A stretch of 64,000 bases of DNA from Undibacterium cyanobacteriorum (GTDB lineage: Bacteria > Pseudomonadota > Gammaproteobacteria > Burkholderiales > Burkholderiaceae_D). Positions 27,244 through 36,033 of this stretch are shown piece after piece. The stretch covers positions 4,340,001 through 4,404,000 of the forward strand of contig NZ_CP133720.1 of assembly GCF_031326225.1 (NCBI RefSeq), in the 5' to 3' direction. The position numbers and the translations under genes are program-made. Position 1 is the first letter of the stretch. Every line of letters begins with the position of its first letter. The notes below the pieces were generated by a model. The model did no database searches and had not been told where the DNA came from. It saw nothing but the letters and a program-made list of their open reading frames with translations.

Positions 27244-28056
27244 ATGGGCCTTCGCTTCTACACATTCGCGTTTGGGGTTCTATTGATGCATATGTCCCTC
27301 CACAAAGAGGTCGTCGCCCAATCGACACCACAAAGTGTTGAGGTCAATCACACCCGCCACCCCGAGGAAAGAAGCTATCGAGCTCTCCATGGTGGTAGAC
27401 AACTATTCGAATCCTTGCAGGCGCGTGTACCCGGTGCGGTCTTGCGGTTTCGTTTAATTCCGCTTAAGCCAGAAGTCGACCTGAAACAGGTCCGTCTGCG
27501 TCTTGCTGGTGAAACCTTTGAGACGCCCATTCACATCACCGAGGATCTTCGATTTGAATTGCCGAATAACGACTTGGCTTTGAAAGAAGATGCCGTCATT
27601 TTGTCGAACTATTCGGAAACAGATCTTCGATGGCTAGCTGAAATTAAGTCACCGGATCTTCCAGAAAATCGCCTACGGCTCGGCGAACTGCGTGTGAACT
27701 GTGAGGTCTACGTAAAAACCCTTCGGTTCAGAGAAAAAAACGATATCACAAGTTTAAGCAAACGCGCTCTCCTCGCCGTGCTACCGAATCCGTGCCTCTT
27801 CGAGAGATCCGTGATACGTTTCCCTGCAGAACGCCCTATCTTCAAAATGAGTCTCTCGCATGGAGGTCGTCACGAACAACTTCCTTTACGAAATCTCTAT
27901 GGGGGGCGATTACATCCCATCTCGCTCTTTGGTCCAAATGAACTTCAAAATGGCTGGCTTGAACTATGGTGGCTCGACAGAGATTTCGCCGCTCCTCTCG
28001 GCGACCAATCATGGCCGGACGAGACGCTGATTGAATTTGAATTCATGGAGGATTGA
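27244..28056 (+). CDS. Unrecognised exported protein, first gene of a pair
   Basis: The protein has 270 residues with a signal peptide (GLRFYTFAFGVLLMHMS, cleavage near VVAQ). The mature part is strand-rich with a repeated pattern of charged and aromatic residues, including VPGAVLRFRLIPLKPEVDL, LRLAGETFETP and a late NGWLELWWLDRDF. I recognise no catalytic motif or family. The stop is 3 bases before the start of the next gene, so the two are translationally coupled and probably act together in the envelope. A GAGGA ribosome site precedes the ATG. Confidence 0.68.
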   Translation: MGLRFYTFAFGVLLMHMSLHKEVVAQSTPQSVEVNHTRHPEERSYRALHGGRQLFESLQARVPGAVLRFRLIPLKPEVDLKQVRLRLAGETFETPIHITEDLRFELPNNDLALKEDAVILSNYSETDLRWLAEIKSPDLPENRLRLGELRVNCEVYVKTLRFREKNDITSLSKRALLAVLPNPCLFERSVIRFPAERPIFKMSLSHGGRHEQLPLRNLYGGRLHPISLFGPNELQNGWLELWWLDRDFAAPLGDQSWPDETLIEFEFMED

Positions 28057-28059
28057 ACA

Positions 28060-28578
28060 ATGCGATACAACCAAGCTCATCAAAGCAAACTGATACCCCA
28101 TGCCTTGCTGCTTATCGGCATTCTATTTAGCCTCACGGCATGCAGTCTCCCCACCGAAGAAGAATGGCGCGAGGATCCCAAAGCATTTGCCCGAAGACTC
28201 AAGCAACCAAAAGACATTACCATCCCAGAGCACCTCGCCAAGCTCAAAGACTGTTACATAGTACCGATCAATGTGAAGGGCGTCCCCATCATCGACTATG
28301 AAAAGACCATCCTCTTTCTGCAACAAGAACCCAGAACATTCGATCAAGTGGTGCAAACATTCGGCAACACCACTCGAGTACGGTTTTCCAATTCATATAC
28401 ACTCTTGCGCTATCAAACCGCTCTACCAGAACAATATGCACAAGCAAAAGTCGATGCCTATCTGGTTCAACACAAAGCGAAATTGATGCCCTTGCGTTTA
28501 GTCGAATTCGCGATTTTGTTTGATCAACAAGGGCGTTTCAAGAAATTTCGCGTTGATCCTTTGCCGACCAACTCCTGA
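28060..28578 (+). CDS. Unrecognised lipoprotein, second gene of the pair
   Basis: The protein has 172 residues with a lipoprotein signal ending in lipobox LTAC followed by SLPTEEEW. The mature part has CYIVPINVKGVPIIDYEKTILFLQQEP and a late LRLVEFAILFDQQGRFKKF that looks like a beta-hairpin. I recognise no family. The start overlaps the tail region of the upstream exported protein gene (3-base gap), so a shared envelope role is likely. No terminator was seen after it. Confidence 0.66.
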   Translation: MRYNQAHQSKLIPHALLLIGILFSLTACSLPTEEEWREDPKAFARRLKQPKDITIPEHLAKLKDCYIVPINVKGVPIIDYEKTILFLQQEPRTFDQVVQTFGNTTRVRFSNSYTLLRYQTALPEQYAQAKVDAYLVQHKAKLMPLRLVEFAILFDQQGRFKKFRVDPLPTNS

Positions 28579-28837
28579 ACAATATTTCGCCAAAACGAAA
28601 CAGAGACGACGATAGAATTTTGTATGAATCATTGCATCTTGAGGCTATGTTTTCTATGTCTCTGCGCTTAACTTTGATGCTTCGTTTTCAGCGACCGAAT
28701 CAAATGCTACCGGAAGGTAATCTCCACCGTTCGCTGAATAAGGCAAGGAGAAAAAATCAACATGATATAATTAACAACTTCACTCTCTTACACCCCTGCA
28801 TGGCTTGCCCTGCATTCGAGATCTCATAAGGCTGTTT

Positions 28838-29821
28838 ATGTCCGTTGCGAATAGCGCTGCACGTATCATTAATTCTCTACTTCGTCCCTTTGACATCAAA
28901 ATCTCTCGTCTATCCGCAAGCATCAACCACATACCGACTCAAATTGACAGCACCGCGGTGGTCGAGCGGGCGATTACCGCAGCACCAAACCAAATCGAAA
29001 TAAGGGAAGTGGAAATTCCTTTCTCCCCCGATACTTGGGTCATGATAGAGACCAAATACGATGCCAATCTTTGGATCGACCTCGGAGATGTTGGTGTGTC
29101 TCGTGCTTGCATGAAAGAAACGTTCGAGGTCATGGAAACCAATTTCGTGAGGTCTTTCCTAAAGAAGGGGGATACATTTCTCGACATTGGCGCGAACATC
29201 GGTTGGTTCACAATAGTTGCGGCTCAATGTGTTGGAGATGAAGGTGTGATCCATGCCTTTGAGCCGAGAAACACCACATTTAAGTATCTCGAAAAAACCA
29301 TCGCGATAAACGGGCTTGAGCAAAGAATCTTTGCGCATCATTGTGCGCTTGGAGCAGAATCAGGAAAGCTTCGCATCGTGTGGGGAACGCAAACATCGAA
29401 CCCTGGTGGGACCTGGCTTGTCTCGAGAAAGGCAGTGAGCGATATGCTTCCCACAACCACGCATTCTTACCAAGATATCGACGTCCGTCGATTGGATGAT
29501 TTTGAACAAATTCAGCAAGTTCAACTGATGAAAATTGACGTTGAAGGTGCAGAACCGCTTGTTTTGAAAGGCTCCACGGAATTATTACGTCGATCTAGGC
29601 CTGTAATTTTGTCCGAAATCAATGAAGAATTATTGCGAATTGTAGGCAATTCCTCTAGCGTCGAACTTATCGATTGGATGCAAACGATGGGATATGATTG
29701 TTTCGAGTTAACAACCAATGGACTAGGACAACAACTTGGACGAACCAATGGAGCATTCCCCGCAATCGTGAATGTACTGTTTGTCCCATCTGAATTTGAT
29801 CGAAGCAAACTTCGCTATTGA
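28838..29821 (+). CDS. FkbM family methyltransferase
   Basis: The ATG at 28838 follows AAGG and gives about 327 residues; the frame is open to a TTG at 28805. The SAM-binding fold is clear: motif I FLDIGANIGWFTIVAAQ (about 120-136), acidic VIHAFEPRNTTFKYLEKT, and the FkbM C-terminal signature LMKIDVEGAEPLVLKGS with ILSEINEELL. FkbM enzymes O-methylate sugars or polyketides, often in glycan clusters, but no glycan genes adjoin. The preceding 260 bases (28579-28837) hold no gene I can support. A haloperoxidase remnant follows directly. Confidence 0.85.
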   Translation: MSVANSAARIINSLLRPFDIKISRLSASINHIPTQIDSTAVVERAITAAPNQIEIREVEIPFSPDTWVMIETKYDANLWIDLGDVGVSRACMKETFEVMETNFVRSFLKKGDTFLDIGANIGWFTIVAAQCVGDEGVIHAFEPRNTTFKYLEKTIAINGLEQRIFAHHCALGAESGKLRIVWGTQTSNPGGTWLVSRKAVSDMLPTTTHSYQDIDVRRLDDFEQIQQVQLMKIDVEGAEPLVLKGSTELLRRSRPVILSEINEELLRIVGNSSSVELIDWMQTMGYDCFELTTNGLGQQLGRTNGAFPAIVNVLFVPSEFDRSKLRY

Positions 29822-29825
29822 AACT

Positions 29826-29984
29826 CAAGCGACTTTCTCTGCCGCCGCAGATGAAGCAGGTATGTCTCGTTTATATGGCGGCATCCACTTCACCAATGGT
29901 GATCAAGCAGGTCGTACTTTAGGACGTAAGGTGGGTGCGCAAGTATTTGCTAAGGCGCAGGCTTTATGGACAGGTAAAGCGTAA
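29826..29984 (+). pseudogene. C-terminal remnant of a vanadium-dependent haloperoxidase/PAP2-like gene
   Basis: About 50 codons in a frame different from the methyltransferase read FSAAADEAGMSRLYGGIHF followed by TNGDQAGRTLG and a helical end. This closely matches the C-terminal end of vanadium-dependent haloperoxidase-type phosphatases, where the His in GGIHF helps hold vanadate or phosphate. The upstream rest is missing, replaced by the FkbM gene, so this is a decayed tail. It ends in TAA at 29984 and keeps a terminator. Confidence 0.68.
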
Positions 29985-30016
29985 TCAACGCTTGTACCAT
30001 ATCGCGTACCATATTG

Positions 30017-30059
30017 AATGCAGGTAGCAAGTAAACTCACTTTGCTGTCTGCATTTTTT
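30017..30059 (+). terminator. Terminator overlapping the nhaR stop
   Basis: ATGCAG and TAGCAA (30018-30030) pair with TTGCT and CTGCAT (about 30042-30053), followed by a T-run. It would end plus-strand transcripts and overlaps the last codons of nhaR. Confidence 0.65.
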
Positions 30060-31002
30060 CTTTGCTCCCACGCAGCTTTGCTTGCGCCTTCGCTTGTAGC
30101 TTTCCATTGATGATTGCCAACGGTGCTGCTTGGCTGATCGCTAAAACCGCGGGATGGGTGATCTTACGTTGTACTGTAATCGCGTAGAACTGCTCTTTGA
30201 CCTCTTCTGTACTACCAATTAATTCAAGATCATATTGGCGTGTAATCATATCGGCGATAGCACTGGGCTTAGCGAGGAAGCCAACACCAGCCTGACCAAA
30301 GGCGCTCATCAACGCACTATCATCAAACTCTCCAGCAATCCGTGGTCGCACCCCCTTTTGTTCAAACCACTGCACTAGGCGCGATCGCAACGCAGAATCT
30401 TCACCCGGCAATAAAATTGGTGCTCCATCGAGGCATTGTGGAAAAGCTTGCGGATACGCTTTTCGCAAAGCCGCGGTGCCAAAAAAACTCAGACCACATT
30501 CACCGAGAGGATGGCTAAATCCGCGCACCTTCGTACTTGGTGGTAGCGGCGTATCGGTCACGACAATATCGAGTTTGTGGCGCGCCAATTCACTGAGTAG
30601 GTCTTCCAATTTCCCTTCTCGGCAATTGATCCGCAAAGTTTGAGGTAAGCGCAATGCGGGCTCCAACAATTTATACGCCACGGCTTTGGCAACAGCATCT
30701 GAAACGCCCACGCGCAATTGCACGGTGCGTTCGGTGGGATGGTGTTGCAAGACTTGCTCCAATTCCTGGCCCAACAGAAAGATCTCTTCAGCATAGGCAA
30801 ATACCAAACGCCCTGCCTCGGTTAACTCAAGATTACGCCCAGATTTTTCAAAGAGAGCCTCACCTTGGATATCTTCAAACAGACTGAGTTGACCACTGAT
30901 GGTTTGTGGTGTGACATGCAGTTGCTCACTGGCCCTTGCAATGCTACCGCACTTGGCCACCGTCCAAAAATAATGCAAATGTTTGTAATTCAAACTTGCC
31001 AT
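30037..31002 (-). CDS. nhaR: NhaR-type LysR transcriptional activator
   Basis: The ATG at 31002 follows GAGG and begins the usual NhaR opening (MASLNYKHLHYFWTVAKCGS). The protein has about 321 residues. The LysR winged helix (about 10-60) has RASEQLHVTPQTISGQLSLFE, which matches NhaR more than general LysR regulators. The effector domain follows with LRVGVSDAVAKAVAY. NhaR activates sodium/proton antiporter genes and others in response to sodium in E. coli. No nhaA is adjacent, so its target here is unknown. It is divergent from the YccA-type gene, 213 bases away. Confidence 0.88.
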   Translation of the reverse strand: MASLNYKHLHYFWTVAKCGSIARASEQLHVTPQTISGQLSLFEDIQGEALFEKSGRNLELTEAGRLVFAYAEEIFLLGQELEQVLQHHPTERTVQLRVGVSDAVAKAVAYKLLEPALRLPQTLRINCREGKLEDLLSELARHKLDIVVTDTPLPPSTKVRGFSHPLGECGLSFFGTAALRKAYPQAFPQCLDGAPILLPGEDSALRSRLVQWFEQKGVRPRIAGEFDDSALMSAFGQAGVGFLAKPSAIADMITRQYDLELIGSTEEVKEQFYAITVQRKITHPAVLAISQAAPLAIINGKLQAKAQAKLRGSKEKMQTAK

Positions 31003-31215
31003 CGCAATCCTCACTCAGCGAATGTCGCGTCACCACGCTCGCTCTTAAAATACATCGATAAATTCGATGTATTTGTAAATTATATTCGACTTTTATTGAT
31101 TTCCAAGCCGACCTATACTTCCGCTACCTCAAAAAGGTCAGCACTACATCGTCTAGCTTGCGATCGGTGCTGTTGAAAAATTAAGCTCGTCCTTGTTTGT
31201 TTTCAGGAGAACATC

Positions 31216-31902
31216 ATGAGTTATCTAGACCGCCCTTATCAACGCGACGCGCAGACGGTGAGTTACACCGACGGCCGCAGCATCGCCGGGCATAAAGTAT
31301 TGCGCAACACCTACATGTTGCTGTCTATGACTTTATTGTTTTCGGCACTCACAGCTGGGATTAGCGTTGCCTTCGCCTTGCCCAGTATGGGCATTATCGT
31401 GACCCTCGTCGGTTACTTCGCCTTGCTATTTTTGACCACCAAACTGCGTAATAGCGCTTGGGGTATTGTGTCGGTGTTTGCCTTGACCGGCTTCATGGGC
31501 TTAACGCTCGGCCCAATTATCACGCGTTATCTCGGTATGCCAGGTGGCGGCGCGATTGTGATGAATGCGATGGCCTTGACCGCTGTGATTTTCATGGGCT
31601 TATCTGCTTATGTTTTGATTAGCAAACGTGACTTCAGCTTCATGAGCGGCTTCTTAATGGTGGGCGTCTTGGTTGCCTTCGTGGCAGGTCTGGGTGCGAT
31701 TTTCTTTGAAATTCCTGCGCTCTCCATCGCTGTATCGGCTGCCTTCGTTTTACTGATGTCAGGCATGATTCTGTACGAAACTAGCAACATCATCCATGGT
31801 GGTGAAACAAATTACATCATGGCCACGGTCAGCTTGTACGTCAGCATCTTTAATCTGTTCACCAGCTTGTTGCAGTTGCTCGGTTTTATCGATAACGAAT
31901 AA
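31216..31902 (+). CDS. Bax inhibitor-1/YccA family membrane protein
   Basis: The protein has 228 residues with seven hydrophobic segments and the family's features: GHKVLRNTYMLLSMTLLFSA near the start, MGLTLGPII in the middle, and a C-terminal YETSNIIHGGETNYIMATVSLYVSIFNLF. The last segment with its conserved Asp/Glu-containing loop matches YccA, which in E. coli binds and restrains FtsH. It is in the inner membrane. A GGAG ribosome site lies upstream and a strong terminator downstream. Confidence 0.92.
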   Translation: MSYLDRPYQRDAQTVSYTDGRSIAGHKVLRNTYMLLSMTLLFSALTAGISVAFALPSMGIIVTLVGYFALLFLTTKLRNSAWGIVSVFALTGFMGLTLGPIITRYLGMPGGGAIVMNAMALTAVIFMGLSAYVLISKRDFSFMSGFLMVGVLVAFVAGLGAIFFEIPALSIAVSAAFVLLMSGMILYETSNIIHGGETNYIMATVSLYVSIFNLFTSLLQLLGFIDNE

Positions 31903-31912
31903 GTTCCACTCC

Positions 31913-31967
31913 CCGGTGGCGATTTTGCTAATCGCTCTCATGTGGGTCGCCACCGCTTTTTTTTTAC
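31913..31967 (+). terminator. Terminator of the YccA-type gene
   Basis: CGGTGGCGA (31914-31922) pairs with TCGCCACCG (31947-31955) with an inner helix, followed by CTTTTTTTTT. Confidence 0.88.
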
Positions 31968-31991
31968 ACATTTTCTGGGTTGAAACCGCTC

Positions 31992-32073
31992 GTTATTCCC
32001 GCTCAGGCCTGAGTCTAGGCCCACAGCACAGGACATCAAAACTTCCCTGGATTTCCGCTTGAGCGGGAATAAC
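31992..32073. repeat. Inverted-repeat pair of the TTCCCGC family
   Basis: GTTATTCCCGCTCAGGC (31992-32008) and GCTTGAGCGGGAATAAC (32057-32073) are complementary over 17 bases with one mismatch, framing about 50 bases. This is a common type of intergenic repeat. It fills much of the 313-base gap before the TerC gene. Confidence 0.72.
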
Positions 32074-32216
32074 AGCACCTCAGAAAATAACCATCGCACC
32101 AGAAAAAGCTAGAATTTTTACGCAAACCTGCCCGCACCGAGTATCTTTTGTAGAAGTACGTGTTGTTACTGAAGTCTTCATAGGCAGTTTTACGTAAATT
32201 TTTTGAAGGAAAAACA

Positions 32217-33170
32217 ATGATAGAAACAGTTGCACAACCATGGATGTGGGGCGCTTTCATCGCTTTTGTTTTGGCGATGCTGGCCCTCGACATCTTCGCG
32301 CTTGGTGGGTCCAAGTCCCATAAAGTGAGCGTGAAAGAAGCCGCGATCTGGTCCGTGGTGTGGGTCTCGCTCGCCCTCGCCTTTAATATTGGTATGTATT
32401 TCTATTTGAAAGACATCGTTGGCGAAGCGGCGGCGATGACCAAGTCCATGGAATTCTTGACTGGTTACGTCATCGAAAAATCGCTCTCGGTTGATAACGT
32501 CTTTGTGTTCTTGATGATCTTCGGTCACTTCGCTGTGCCTGAACAATATCAGCGCAAGGTTCTTTTATACGGTGTACTCGGCGCGATCATCATGCGTGTG
32601 ATCATGATTTTGGCGGGTAGTTGGGTGGTTTCACAATTCTCGTGGGTACTCTACTTATTCGGCATCTTCCTGATTATTACCGGCATGCGCATGTTGGTCG
32701 CAGCTGAAAAGGAACCCGACTTGGAAGCCAACCCGGTCTTGAAGTTTGCTAAGAAGGTTTTACCGTTCACGAACCAGTTTCACGAAGAGAAGTTCAGCAT
32801 TATCGAGAATGGCAAACGTGTGTTCACGCCGCTCTTGTTGGTCTTGATCTTGATCGAAATCTCTGACGTCGTATTCGCGGTTGATTCGATCCCAGCGATC
32901 TTCGCGGTGACCACCGATCCTTTCATCGTCTTCACCTCGAACATTTTTGCGATTATGGGACTACGTGCTTTGTACTTCTTGTTGGCCGATATGGCAAACC
33001 GCTTCCATCTCTTGAAGTTCGGCTTGGCCTTCGTGTTGATGTTTGTCGGTACGAAGATGATGGTCGTGAAATGGATGCACGTTCCAACCAATGTTTCGCT
33101 GATGGTGATTGGCGGCATCTTGGCAAGCTCCATCATCGCTAGCTTAATCGCCACTCGCAAAAAGGATTAA
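32217..33170 (+). CDS. TerC/Alx family membrane protein
   Basis: The protein has 317 residues with nine or so membrane segments. The family signatures are present: the acidic pair EKSLSVDNVFVFLMIF (about 82-96) and ILIEISDVVFAVDSIPAIFAVT (about 215-236), then FTSNIFAIMGLRALYFLL. Length and layout match Alx-type members, which export manganese; others are linked to tellurite resistance. The start ATG at 32217 follows AAGGA. No tellurium genes adjoin. I looked for a yybP-ykoY riboswitch in the leader and found none. Confidence 0.91.
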   Translation: MIETVAQPWMWGAFIAFVLAMLALDIFALGGSKSHKVSVKEAAIWSVVWVSLALAFNIGMYFYLKDIVGEAAAMTKSMEFLTGYVIEKSLSVDNVFVFLMIFGHFAVPEQYQRKVLLYGVLGAIIMRVIMILAGSWVVSQFSWVLYLFGIFLIITGMRMLVAAEKEPDLEANPVLKFAKKVLPFTNQFHEEKFSIIENGKRVFTPLLLVLILIEISDVVFAVDSIPAIFAVTTDPFIVFTSNIFAIMGLRALYFLLADMANRFHLLKFGLAFVLMFVGTKMMVVKWMHVPTNVSLMVIGGILASSIIASLIATRKKD

Positions 33171-33196
33171 AAGAACTAAAACAAGTAACCGAACAC

Positions 33197-33221
33197 GACT
33201 AGCGCTCGCTCAGCGCTAGTC
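33197..33221. repeat. Perfect 10-bp hairpin
   Basis: GACTAGCGCT and AGCGCTAGTC with a 5-base loop lie between the TerC stop and its terminator. There is no T-run. Confidence 0.6.
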
Positions 33222-33269
33222 GCCTGAATTAAGCGATACGCTTTCCCTTATGGAGTTCCCTCCATACTT

Positions 33270-33306
33270 TGGCGCCAATGTCCTCGGACAACGGCGCCAT
33301 TTTTTT
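33270..33306 (+). terminator. Terminator of the TerC/Alx gene
   Basis: TGGCGCC and GGCGCCA (33270-33276, 33293-33299) enclose a GTCC/GGAC inner pair and are followed by seven T. It lies about 100 bases after the TerC stop and ends just before the convergent receptor stop. Confidence 0.8.
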
Positions 33307-33316
33307 GCCTCACTGT

Positions 33317-35635
33317 TTAGAACTTGGTTTCCAGATTCAAGCGTACCGAAGCATAGGCCGGTGCAAAGCCTTGACGGAATACCTGTCGTTCATTATCAAC
33401 ATAACGCCCATATGAATAGCTATCGTCATGCAATAGATTGCTGAGCGACAAACGGAGGTTGGTCAGACGTGTGGCGCGCCACAATGCATAGGCATCGAGC
33501 GAGCGACGTACTGAGGTGTAAACCGTTTGCTGATCAGAGATCTTGACCAAGCCACCGTTTTGGAAATTGTAATTAGCACCGATCGTCAGTGGCACACTAG
33601 ACAATTTATAGTCAAAGCCCACATTGGCAGTAACGGGGGTCTGATAATCGAGACGATTATTGGGCCCTTTCACCGCATCAATACGCGAGCGGTTCAAAGC
33701 CAGATTGGCACGCCATTCAATATCCGGCACTTCACTACCACTCATCAACGCCCGCATCGGCAGCTTGGCATCAAACTCTATCCCGTGCGTGCTGGCTTGG
33801 CCATCATTGATCGGCCGACTCACCCAACGTCCATTCTCTTGCGCGATGTTGATACGCGTAAAATCCTCGATACGCCGCGCAAACAAATTCACGTTCACCA
33901 TACCGCCGCTGCTGAAATAATGTTCGTAACCAAGATCCAATCCCCATGATAACTCCGGCTTCAATTGTGGATTGCCGGTGTTATCAGGATTGGTTGCGCT
34001 ATTGCTGATAGTGTAAGCACGGCGCGGCAACAAACGTGCGGTATCGGGTGCTTTATAAGTGCGAGCCAGACCGAAACGTAGTTGATCATTATTGTTATCA
34101 GGAAGTTTGTACAAGGTCTGCAAAATCGGACTCCACACGCTAGAGCGATTACTGATGGCCGCGTAATCACTTCCATGGCTATTAGTGCGAATCCCTTCCC
34201 AGCGCAAACCTGTATAGATCGACAGATTCTTGGTGTAATTCCATTCATCTTGGGCGAACAAGGCAAAGCGATTCACACGGGCATCGAAACCATTATTGAA
34301 ACTAAAACCACTTAGTGGCTCACTTAGTGGCTCACTTAATGGCTTCGTATTGCCTGTGCCACCCGAAGTGCCCACAATGCGATCGCTTTGTTGGTCCGTC
34401 TCACTGCGCTGTTGCCACGCGCCGTCCCAACCCAGGGAAAAATCGTGATCTTCAATATACGGCACGGTATATTTACCTGCAAAGGTCCATCCGGTTTCTC
34501 GATTACCGTTCTCACGTTGACGTTGCAGGCTCTGCAAGGCTCCCTGCCCATTCAAATCGGAGCGTTGAGACCGTTTGTCCCAACTATATCCATAACGCGA
34601 TTCCAAACGCCCTTTGTTATCGAAGCGATGCATCCAAATCAGGTTCGAGCGTAGCATTCTGGAGTCGTTCTCATTGCGCGCACTTTGAGTCTGCAAAGCA
34701 GGTGCGATACCTGACAGTGTTTGACTATCGAGGGCAAAGTCGAGTTGTGCGTGAGTCGCATTCAAAAAATTCTGCCAAGTGATGATGTCACTAGTGCCGA
34801 AATTCCAATTAAAACGTGGACTGGAACCAAGCAATTGCAAACTGCCATTGGTGTACGCATGATCCTGTCGATGATAATTCAGTTCAGGGATGATGCTGCT
34901 CGATAGGTCATCGGTCTGACTTGGTCTATCGATCTTGGTGCGGTTGTAATTGAGTGGAAGCGAGTATGAGAAATTGCCGTCTTTATCCGCAATCGACAAA
35001 CCAAGATTTTCACTCCAGCCACCATTCTCATACGACAAACCAAAGCGCAGATCACGCTGCGCCGTCACCACCGCCGTTTTGGTAATGATGTTGATGGCCC
35101 CCGCAATCGCTTGTGTACTCATATCGGCAGTTGCACTGCGGATGACTTCGATACGCTCAACATTGTCGGGAGCGATGGTATCAATCGAAAATCCGGGCGG
35201 GCTAGGCTGACCATTGATCAACACTTGAGTATAAGCACCCAAACCGCGCATACGGACACCACCGCCACCACCGCTACCAGCAGGCACCGGCCCAGTGCGA
35301 ACAACCACACTCGGCGCGCCACTCGGAATACTGACGCCAGGCAAACGCTTCAATACATCGGTCAAATTGGTATCGCCATAACGTTGAATTTCTTCTTTGG
35401 TGACGACGATCTTACTCGCCGTATCTTGCCGGCGTTGATCGTATTCGCGATTACCTTGCACTTGCACTTGATCGACCTTCTTGACGTCATCCGCCTTGGT
35501 CTCTGCCTTGGCTTCCTGCCCTTGTTTGGATGGCGCTCCACTCACCTGCTGTGCAGAAACCGTGGTGCCCCATACCATGGCAATCGCAATAGCCATCGCC
35601 TTCAAAGGAATGGCGCTGTATTGATGCTGCTTCAT
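33317..35635 (-). CDS. TonB-dependent outer-membrane receptor
   Basis: The ATG at 35635 after AAGGAA gives about 772 residues with a signal peptide ending VSAQQ; the frame is open to 35725 without a ribosome site. The plug domain (about 60-180) has TNLTDVLKRLPGVSIPSG, VRMRGLGAYTQVLINGQ and VERIEVIRSATADMSTQAIAG, followed by a barrel ending in LETKF with C-terminal Phe. It resembles iron-siderophore or generic receptors; no TonB box or ligand is clear. A three-fold in-frame 12-bp repeat at 34311-34345 encodes the loop PLSEPLSEPLSG. Confidence 0.88.
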   Translation of the reverse strand: MKQHQYSAIPLKAMAIAIAMVWGTTVSAQQVSGAPSKQGQEAKAETKADDVKKVDQVQVQGNREYDQRRQDTASKIVVTKEEIQRYGDTNLTDVLKRLPGVSIPSGAPSVVVRTGPVPAGSGGGGGVRMRGLGAYTQVLINGQPSPPGFSIDTIAPDNVERIEVIRSATADMSTQAIAGAINIITKTAVVTAQRDLRFGLSYENGGWSENLGLSIADKDGNFSYSLPLNYNRTKIDRPSQTDDLSSSIIPELNYHRQDHAYTNGSLQLLGSSPRFNWNFGTSDIITWQNFLNATHAQLDFALDSQTLSGIAPALQTQSARNENDSRMLRSNLIWMHRFDNKGRLESRYGYSWDKRSQRSDLNGQGALQSLQRQRENGNRETGWTFAGKYTVPYIEDHDFSLGWDGAWQQRSETDQQSDRIVGTSGGTGNTKPLSEPLSEPLSGFSFNNGFDARVNRFALFAQDEWNYTKNLSIYTGLRWEGIRTNSHGSDYAAISNRSSVWSPILQTLYKLPDNNNDQLRFGLARTYKAPDTARLLPRRAYTISNSATNPDNTGNPQLKPELSWGLDLGYEHYFSSGGMVNVNLFARRIEDFTRINIAQENGRWVSRPINDGQASTHGIEFDAKLPMRALMSGSEVPDIEWRANLALNRSRIDAVKGPNNRLDYQTPVTANVGFDYKLSSVPLTIGANYNFQNGGLVKISDQQTVYTSVRRSLDAYALWRATRLTNLRLSLSNLLHDDSYSYGRYVDNERQVFRQGFAPAYASVRLNLETKF
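34311..34345. repeat. 12-bp tandem repeat inside the TonB receptor gene
   Basis: The unit CTTAGTGGCTCA occurs nearly three times (third copy CTTAATGG). It keeps the frame and gives PLSEPLSEPLSG in a probable external loop. Confidence 0.85.
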
Positions 35636-35889
35636 ATCTGTTCCTTTACATTGATTTTGACACTTGAGGCCATCGCATCTTGTCCACCGAATCGATGCAA
35701 AGCACTCAAATTGGACATTCCTCACGATTCACCACTAAGTTCCAAGTATATTTTTTGCAAACTTGGGAACTTCTCAGGGGCTGAAAGGGAATAGGCATTC
35801 CTTCGGTGACTGCTGCGATTTAAAGAATTTTGTATGGGAAACAAGTGCAAAATCCCGAAGAGCAGCGCGCCTAAGTCCTTGTTTTCACG

Positions 35890-35895
35890 TATAAT
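35890..35895 (+). promoter_or_regulatory. -10 box of the metH riboswitch promoter
   Basis: A perfect TATAAT sits seven to eight bases before the aptamer start at 35903. No clear -35 is seen at the expected spacing (35867-35872). The position fits a transcript that begins with the aptamer. Confidence 0.6.
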
Positions 35896-35902
35896 GTGTT
35901 TT

Positions 35903-35957
35903 TTGCGCCGATTTGAGACTCAGATTGCGGGCGCGTAATAAGTGCAGCTAAAAGGTA
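35903..35957 (+). promoter_or_regulatory. SAM-II (metA-type) riboswitch upstream of metH
   Basis: The sequence TTGCGCCGATTTGAGAC, then AGATTGCGGGCGCG, TAATAAGTGCAGCTAAAAGG follows the SAM-II core almost base for base: the pairing GCGCC/GGCGC, the conserved CGATTT and ATTGC, and the 3' pseudoknot strand GCAGCTAAAAGG. It binds S-adenosylmethionine, so it should lower metH expression when SAM is plentiful. It starts just after a TATAAT box and ends about 30 bases before a terminator hairpin. I recognised it by eye from the known consensus. Confidence 0.85.
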
Positions 35958-35986
35958 GTGAACATATACCCATCGCACACTAATTA

Positions 35987-36022
35987 CCCGATCCGCACTG
36001 TCCGATCGGGTTTTGTTTTTTT
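35987..36022 (+). terminator. Intrinsic terminator between the SAM-II aptamer and metH
   Basis: CCCGATC (35987-35993) and GATCGGG (36004-36010) form a 7-bp stem with a 10-base loop, followed by TTTTG and seven T. It ends 11 bases before the metH ATG at 36034, so it probably serves as the switch's transcription-attenuation platform. Confidence 0.78.
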
Positions 36023-36033
36023 GCGAGTTCACT

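Noticed and set aside
28620..28829. 69-codon plus-strand frame before the FkbM gene
   Set aside because: Composition is not protein-like, it has no ribosome site and overlaps the methyltransferase's upstream region.
32074..32216. Possible yybP-ykoY manganese riboswitch before the TerC/Alx gene
   Set aside because: None of the conserved core segments could be found; only an A/T-rich leader and the inverted-repeat pair are there.
35880..36033. SAH or cobalamin riboswitch as alternatives for the metH leader
   Set aside because: The conserved SAH core and the B12 box are absent, whereas the SAM-II core matches closely.
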